Assembly: GCA_021845945.1 (NCBI GenBank)
Contig: JAJZRD010000142.1
Span: 1-9,552 of the forward strand
Reading direction: 5' to 3'
Source: Chloroflexota bacterium
GTDB taxonomy: Bacteria; Chloroflexota; UBA6077
Length of the DNA stretch: 9,552 nucleotides
Position 1 is the first letter of the stretch. Every line of letters begins with the position of its first letter. Below the pieces are notes generated by a model that saw only the letters and a list, made by a program, of their open reading frames with translations, ran no database searches and was not told where the DNA came from. The position numbers were made by a program, and so were the translations under genes. Positions 6,618-9,552 of this stretch are shown one piece after another.

Positions 6618-7382
6618 ATGGTATGGAATCGAGGTAGGTCAGGACTCTGGAAGAGGGTGGGTTGGGCGGTGGCAGCCATGATGCTGCTCACGGCTCAGGT
6701 GACATGGGCGATGCCGCCGCAGATGCACATCATGGAGGGCTTCCTCCCATGGCAGTGGTGCGTTCTGTGGTTCGGCGTCGCCATCCCGTTCTGGATCCTA
6801 GGTTTTCGTCGAATACGGCAGGTGGTATCGGAGCACCCCGAGACCAGGCTATTGCTTGCTGCCGCCGGCGCCTTCACCTTCGTGTTGAGCGCGCTCAAGA
6901 TGCCCAGCGTCACCGGCTCTTCCAGCCATCCCACGGGTACTGGTTTGGGGGCGATCCTCTTCGGGCCAACGGTGATGAGCCTCCTGGGGGGCATCGTCCT
7001 GCTCTTCCAGGCCTTGCTGCTGGCTCATGGGGGGCTGACAACCCTGGGAGCAAACACCGTCAGCATGGGCATCGTCGGTCCGCTGGCGGCCTGGGCCATT
7101 TGGATTGGGTTGCGGAGCTGGGCACCAACCTGGCTGTCCGTCTTTCTGGCCGCAACCATGGCCGACCTGCTGACCTATGTTGTCACCTCGCTGCAGCTCG
7201 CCCTGGCTTACCCGGACCCTGTCACGGGGATCATGGGCTCTTTCCTAAAGTTCGCCACCATCTTCGCGGTTACCCAGGTCCCGCTGGCCGTCAGCGAGGG
7301 GATCCTGACGGTGCTCATATTCAACACCCTTCGTGGGACGGCGCCGTCCGAGTTGAAGAGTCTGAATGTTGCTGGAGTCTGA
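6618..7382 (+). CDS. cbiM: CbiM, substrate-binding membrane component of ECF cobalt transporter
   Basis: 254 aa from the ATG at 6618, which follows GAGGAGGAG by 7 bases; a GTG 39 bases upstream is less likely. CbiM is the S component that captures Co2+ at the outer face of the membrane. Residues about 1-35 form a basic N-terminus and hydrophobic signal that should be cleaved before MHIMEGFLP (36-44). The new N-terminus Met-His is the family's metal-chelating element. The conserved [19 protein letters not shown] block (94-112) supplies H104, the probable further ligand by analogy with Nik[20 protein letters not shown] (137-155) and SEGILT (226-231) are further signatures. About six further hydrophobic segments follow the signal. 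Nickel specificity (NikM) is possible from sequence alone, but the riboswitch and the CbiN partner argue for cobalt. The stop is 1 base before the cbiN start. Confidence 0.95.
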   Translation: MVWNRGRSGLWKRVGWAVAAMMLLTAQVTWAMPPQMHIMEGFLPWQWCVLWFGVAIPFWILGFRRIRQVVSEHPETRLLLAAAGAFTFVLSALKMPSVTGSSSHPTGTGLGAILFGPTVMSLLGGIVLLFQALLLAHGGLTTLGANTVSMGIVGPLAAWAIWIGLRSWAPTWLSVFLAATMADLLTYVVTSLQLALAYPDPVTGIMGSFLKFATIFAVTQVPLAVSEGILTVLIFNTLRGTAPSELKSLNVAGV

Positions 7383-7383
7383 G

Positions 7384-7752
7384 ATGTCAACTTCGCCCAC
7401 AAGCGGTACTAACAAGGTAGTCACGACGCTGATGATCGCCATCGTGGTGCTCCTGGTGGTGTTCCCTCTCGCCTTCAACTCTGGGGCGGAATTCTCCGGG
7501 TCTGACGACGCCGCCAGCGAGCTAGTCAGCGAGATGAACCAGGACGCGAAGCCCTGGTTTCAACCTGTCTGGACGCCGCCTGGTAGCGAGATAGAAAGCA
7601 TGCTCTTCGCCTTGCAGGCTGCGGCTGGTGCCGGCGTCATCGGCTACTACTTCGGTCTCAAGAAGGGGGAGCAGAGAAGGGACGGGTCGGAGCAGCAGAT
7701 AGCTCCGAAGAGAGTCTGCGAGCCCGAGGGGTCCAAGATCAATAGGATCTGA
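7384..7752 (+). CDS. cbiN: CbiN, accessory membrane subunit of cobalt transporter
   Basis: 122 aa from the ATG at 7384, with GGAG at 7374-7377 placed 6 bases upstream inside the end of cbiM. CbiN is a small two-helix protein that helps load Co2+ into CbiM. One membrane helix spans about residues 12-31. It is followed by an extracytoplasmic loop with the family sequence FSGSDDAA (37-44) and PWFQPVWTPPGSEIESMLF (57-75), and a second helix at about 74-91 (FALQAAAGAGVIGYYFGL). The cytoplasmic tail after KKGE is about 30 residues, polar and charged, with one cysteine (C112); this is longer than the short tail usual for CbiN. The order M-N-Q-O is the standard cbi arrangement. Confidence 0.93.
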   Translation: MSTSPTSGTNKVVTTLMIAIVVLLVVFPLAFNSGAEFSGSDDAASELVSEMNQDAKPWFQPVWTPPGSEIESMLFALQAAAGAGVIGYYFGLKKGEQRRDGSEQQIAPKRVCEPEGSKINRI

Positions 7753-7759
7753 TCGACCT

Positions 7760-8530
7760 ATGCATGTCATCGACCGCCATGTGTATGCAAACCGGGGGCG
7801 GGACGTGGATCCCGCCCAGAAGGGCGCGCTCGTGCTGCTGGTGCTGTCCCTCTGCCTGTTGCTGGATCGCCCCGTGGTGGGGTTGCTGGCCTGCGGATGG
7901 ATGTGGGCACTCGTCTCCTTCTGGGCGGGGCTACCATCGGGGGTGTACGGTCGCGTGCTGTTCAGCGAAGCCGCCTTTCTGATGTTCGCGGTTCTGGGAG
8001 TCGCCGTGAGTGTGGGGCTAGATACTGCACCACCTATGGGCTGGATGATACGGGTCGGGCCGCTAGCCTTTGGGACCACCCCCGCATCCCTGGACCTCGC
8101 CCTTCGCTTGGCCACTCGCGCCCTGGGATGCGTCGCGGCTCTGAACTTCCTGGTCCTCACAACCCCCTTCATCGACATCGTGGAGCTGCTGCGCCGGATG
8201 CGAATGCCGGCTCTCCTGATCGAGATCGTGATGCTGACCTATCGCTTCATATTCATTCTCTTGGAGAGCCTGGACAGGATGCACAATGCTCAGGATAGTC
8301 GACTCGGCTACAGCAGCTTCCGTAACTCGATGGCAAGCCTTGGGTTGCTGGGCAGTCGGCTTTTCGTCGACGCCTACCATCGCAGCAGGCGGATGGAGAT
8401 CGCGCTGGAGAGCCGCGGTTCCTGCGGCGACCTCCGTGTGCTTGCCACTAGCTATCGCGCCGATTGCGCCCTGTGGTGGCTGGGATCGGCGGCCATCGCG
8501 ACTCTACTGCTTGGGAGGGTGCTAACTTGA
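7760..8530 (+). CDS. cbiQ: CbiQ, transmembrane coupling (T) component of cobalt ECF transporter
   Basis: 256 aa. The start MHVIDRHVYANRGRDVDPAQK has the usual CbiQ N-terminus. The ribosome site is weak (AGGA at 7744, 12 bases upstream), so translation may depend on the cbiN stop 7 bases away. Hydrophobic segments lie at about residues 22-54, 68-88, 112-135, 150-170 and 235-252. The long cytoplasmic helical part between 140 and 225 carries the two coupling motifs that dock into the ATPase grooves: QDSRLGY (178-184) and LESRGSCGD (216-224). The role is to transmit ATP-driven movement from CbiO to CbiM. The stop overlaps the cbiO start codon. Confidence 0.93.
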   Translation: MHVIDRHVYANRGRDVDPAQKGALVLLVLSLCLLLDRPVVGLLACGWMWALVSFWAGLPSGVYGRVLFSEAAFLMFAVLGVAVSVGLDTAPPMGWMIRVGPLAFGTTPASLDLALRLATRALGCVAALNFLVLTTPFIDIVELLRRMRMPALLIEIVMLTYRFIFILLESLDRMHNAQDSRLGYSSFRNSMASLGLLGSRLFVDAYHRSRRMEIALESRGSCGDLRVLATSYRADCALWWLGSAAIATLLLGRVLT

Positions 8531-9306
8531 CCCCGATTCTGAGGTTGGAGGACGTACACTACTCTTACCCGGGAAGCCCCGGTCCGGCCCTGCGGGGAAT
8601 TCAGCTGAGCCTGTGGGCAGGAAAGAAGGTCGCCGTGCTGGGGCGGAACGGTTCGGGAAAGTCGACCCTCTTCCTGCACTGCAACGGCATCTTGCGGCCC
8701 GACAGGGGCAGCATCTACCTGGCGGGAGCGCCGGTGAAGTACGATCGCGCGTCTCTGCTGGAGCTTCGCCGGCAGATAGGCATCGTCTTCCAGAACCCCG
8801 ACGATCAGCTCTTCAGCGCCAGCGTGATGCAGGATGTGAGTTTCGGCCCGCTCAACCTGGGGCTCAGCCAGGCGGAGGCGCGCCGAGCGGTTGAGGTGGC
8901 TGCCGACCAGTGCGGGATTGTCGACCTGTTGGACAGGCCTACCCACGCCCTGAGCGGCGGCCAGAAGGCTCGCGTGGCGCTGGCGGGGGTACTGGCGATG
9001 GAACCGTCCGTTATCGTCGTCGACGAGGTGATAGCGAGTCTGGACCCTTGGATGCGAGACCAGATTCTGGGCATCCTCCATGAGCTAGCTGCGCGAGGGA
9101 AAGCCGTTGTGCTGGCTACCCATGACCTTGCCCTGGCGCGCAGTTGGGCAGATCTGATAGTCGTAATGGAGAACGGCCGGGTCCTGGTCGTGGATACACC
9201 GGATTCCGTCTTTTCGTCCGATGCCGTGATGGCCCGTCTCGCCCCGAAGTCGCCCTGGTTCTCACCTCCGCTCACCGGTAGTGTGCGGAGAATTGTGTCA
9301 GATTGA
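8527..9306 (+). CDS. cbiO: CbiO, ATPase of the cobalt ECF transporter
   Basis: 259 aa using the TTG at 8527, which overlaps the cbiQ stop in TTGA and has GGGAGGG 7 bases upstream. A more upstream ATG at 8464 would add residues read out of frame from cbiQ that do not resemble the family, whereas MTPILRLEDVHYSYPG is the normal CbiO beginning. ATP-binding cassette motifs are complete: Walker A GRNGSGKST (39-47), Q-loop FQNPDDQLF (88-96), signature LSGGQKAR (142-149), Walker B VIVVDEV (162-168), D-loop ASLDP (170-174) and H-loop ATHDL (197-201). The residue after the catalytic E167 is Val instead of the usual Pro or Ala, which should be tolerated. It is a cytoplasmic dimer powering Co2+ import with CbiQ. 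Last gene of the operon. Confidence 0.96.
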   Translation: MTPILRLEDVHYSYPGSPGPALRGIQLSLWAGKKVAVLGRNGSGKSTLFLHCNGILRPDRGSIYLAGAPVKYDRASLLELRRQIGIVFQNPDDQLFSASVMQDVSFGPLNLGLSQAEARRAVEVAADQCGIVDLLDRPTHALSGGQKARVALAGVLAMEPSVIVVDEVIASLDPWMRDQILGILHELAARGKAVVLATHDLALARSWADLIVVMENGRVLVVDTPDSVFSSDAVMARLAPKSPWFSPPLTGSVRRIVSD

Positions 9307-9320
9307 GGGGGAATGAAAAC

Positions 9321-9375
9321 CAGGCGGCACTTCTGCCTAGAGTCCTACAACTCCAGCTTACAGGAGTGCCGCCTG
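9321..9375 (+). repeat. Inverted repeat after cbiO
   Basis: CAGGCGGCACT (9321-9331) is the exact inverse complement of AGTGCCGCCTG (9365-9375), with a 33-base loop. There is no T tract, so it is not a standard terminator. It may still mark the 3' end of the operon transcript, or it may be a mobile-element hairpin. A smaller hairpin, CCTGTT/AACAGG with an 8-base loop, lies at 9505-9524. The rest of 9307-9552 shows nothing I can name. Confidence 0.55.
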
Positions 9376-9453
9376 ATGGCAGGGAAGGTAGCACAACTTC
9401 ACAAGCGCGGCAAGCATAAGAAGACGGTAGTGTATGAACCATTGCGGAAATAG
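9376..9453 (+). CDS. Possible 25-aa basic peptide
   Basis: An ATG at 9376 lies 9 bases after AGGAG (9362-9366) and opens 25 sense codons before TAG. The peptide begins MAGKVAQLHKRGKHKKT and is strongly basic with no recognised motif. The ribosome site and start flank the right arm of the inverted repeat, so folding would hide them. Such a short frame can arise by chance; it could also be the decayed start of a mobile-element gene. Confidence 0.2.
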   Translation: MAGKVAQLHKRGKHKKTVVYEPLRK

Positions 9454-9552
9454 CGGGGGGAACGGCCTTGGGGGTAGGGGATAGGTGGTCTGCAGCAGGC
9501 GGCTCCTGTTGTTGAAGGAACAGGCAGTTGTAGGCAGGGTTGAAGAGCTGCT

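Noticed and set aside
1..9552. CRISPR array or cas genes accompanying the Tn7-like element
   Set aside because: No regularly spaced repeats and no cas-like protein in any frame; the only direct repeats are the end sites.

Overview
The window is GC-rich bacterial DNA with sigma70-type promoter spacing, Shine-Dalgarno sites, one TTG start and tightly packed genes. Composition and protein style would fit a high-GC lineage such as Chloroflexota, but nothing here fixes the taxonomy. It divides into three parts.

(1) 1-5384, minus-strand genes: the tnsA-proximal part of a Tn7-like transposon. Reading away from its terminus at 5384, the order is a cluster of four repeated TnsB-type binding sites, a fused TnsA-TnsB transposase, an AAA+ TnsC regulator that is broken, and a TniQ/TnsD target selector. 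Genes are spaced by 1 bp or overlap, so they form one operon. tnsC needs a frame change in the middle to be read through, and the joined product lacks the region after Walker B, so this copy is probably not autonomous unless the assembly is wrong here. A fifth copy of the end repeat lies at 1-25 in the same orientation as the terminal repeats. That is unexpected for the opposite end of a single element and suggests a second, tandem or remnant, terminus. No cargo genes and no CRISPR array or Cas gene are inside the window; the distal end of the element is not seen.

(2) 5402-5882, minus strand: remains of a TerC-family membrane protein gene. It lacks its N-terminus, seems to lack an internal stretch and is frameshifted. 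Its reconstructed stop lies 17 bp from the transposon terminus, the same geometry as glmS next to the right end of Tn7. The 3' end of terC is therefore a candidate attachment site.

(3) 5988-9306, plus strand: a cobalt-uptake operon under vitamin B12 control. A TTGACA/TAGCAT promoter is followed by a cobalamin riboswitch and a strong intrinsic terminator. After it come a 92-aa protein of unknown function and cbiM, cbiN, cbiQ and cbiO, which make up an energy-coupling-factor (ECF) Co2+ transporter. When cobalamin is plentiful the leader should terminate; when it is scarce the cell makes the importer that supplies cobalt for the corrin ring. After cbiO the last 246 bases hold a long-looped inverted repeat and a doubtful 25-codon reading frame.
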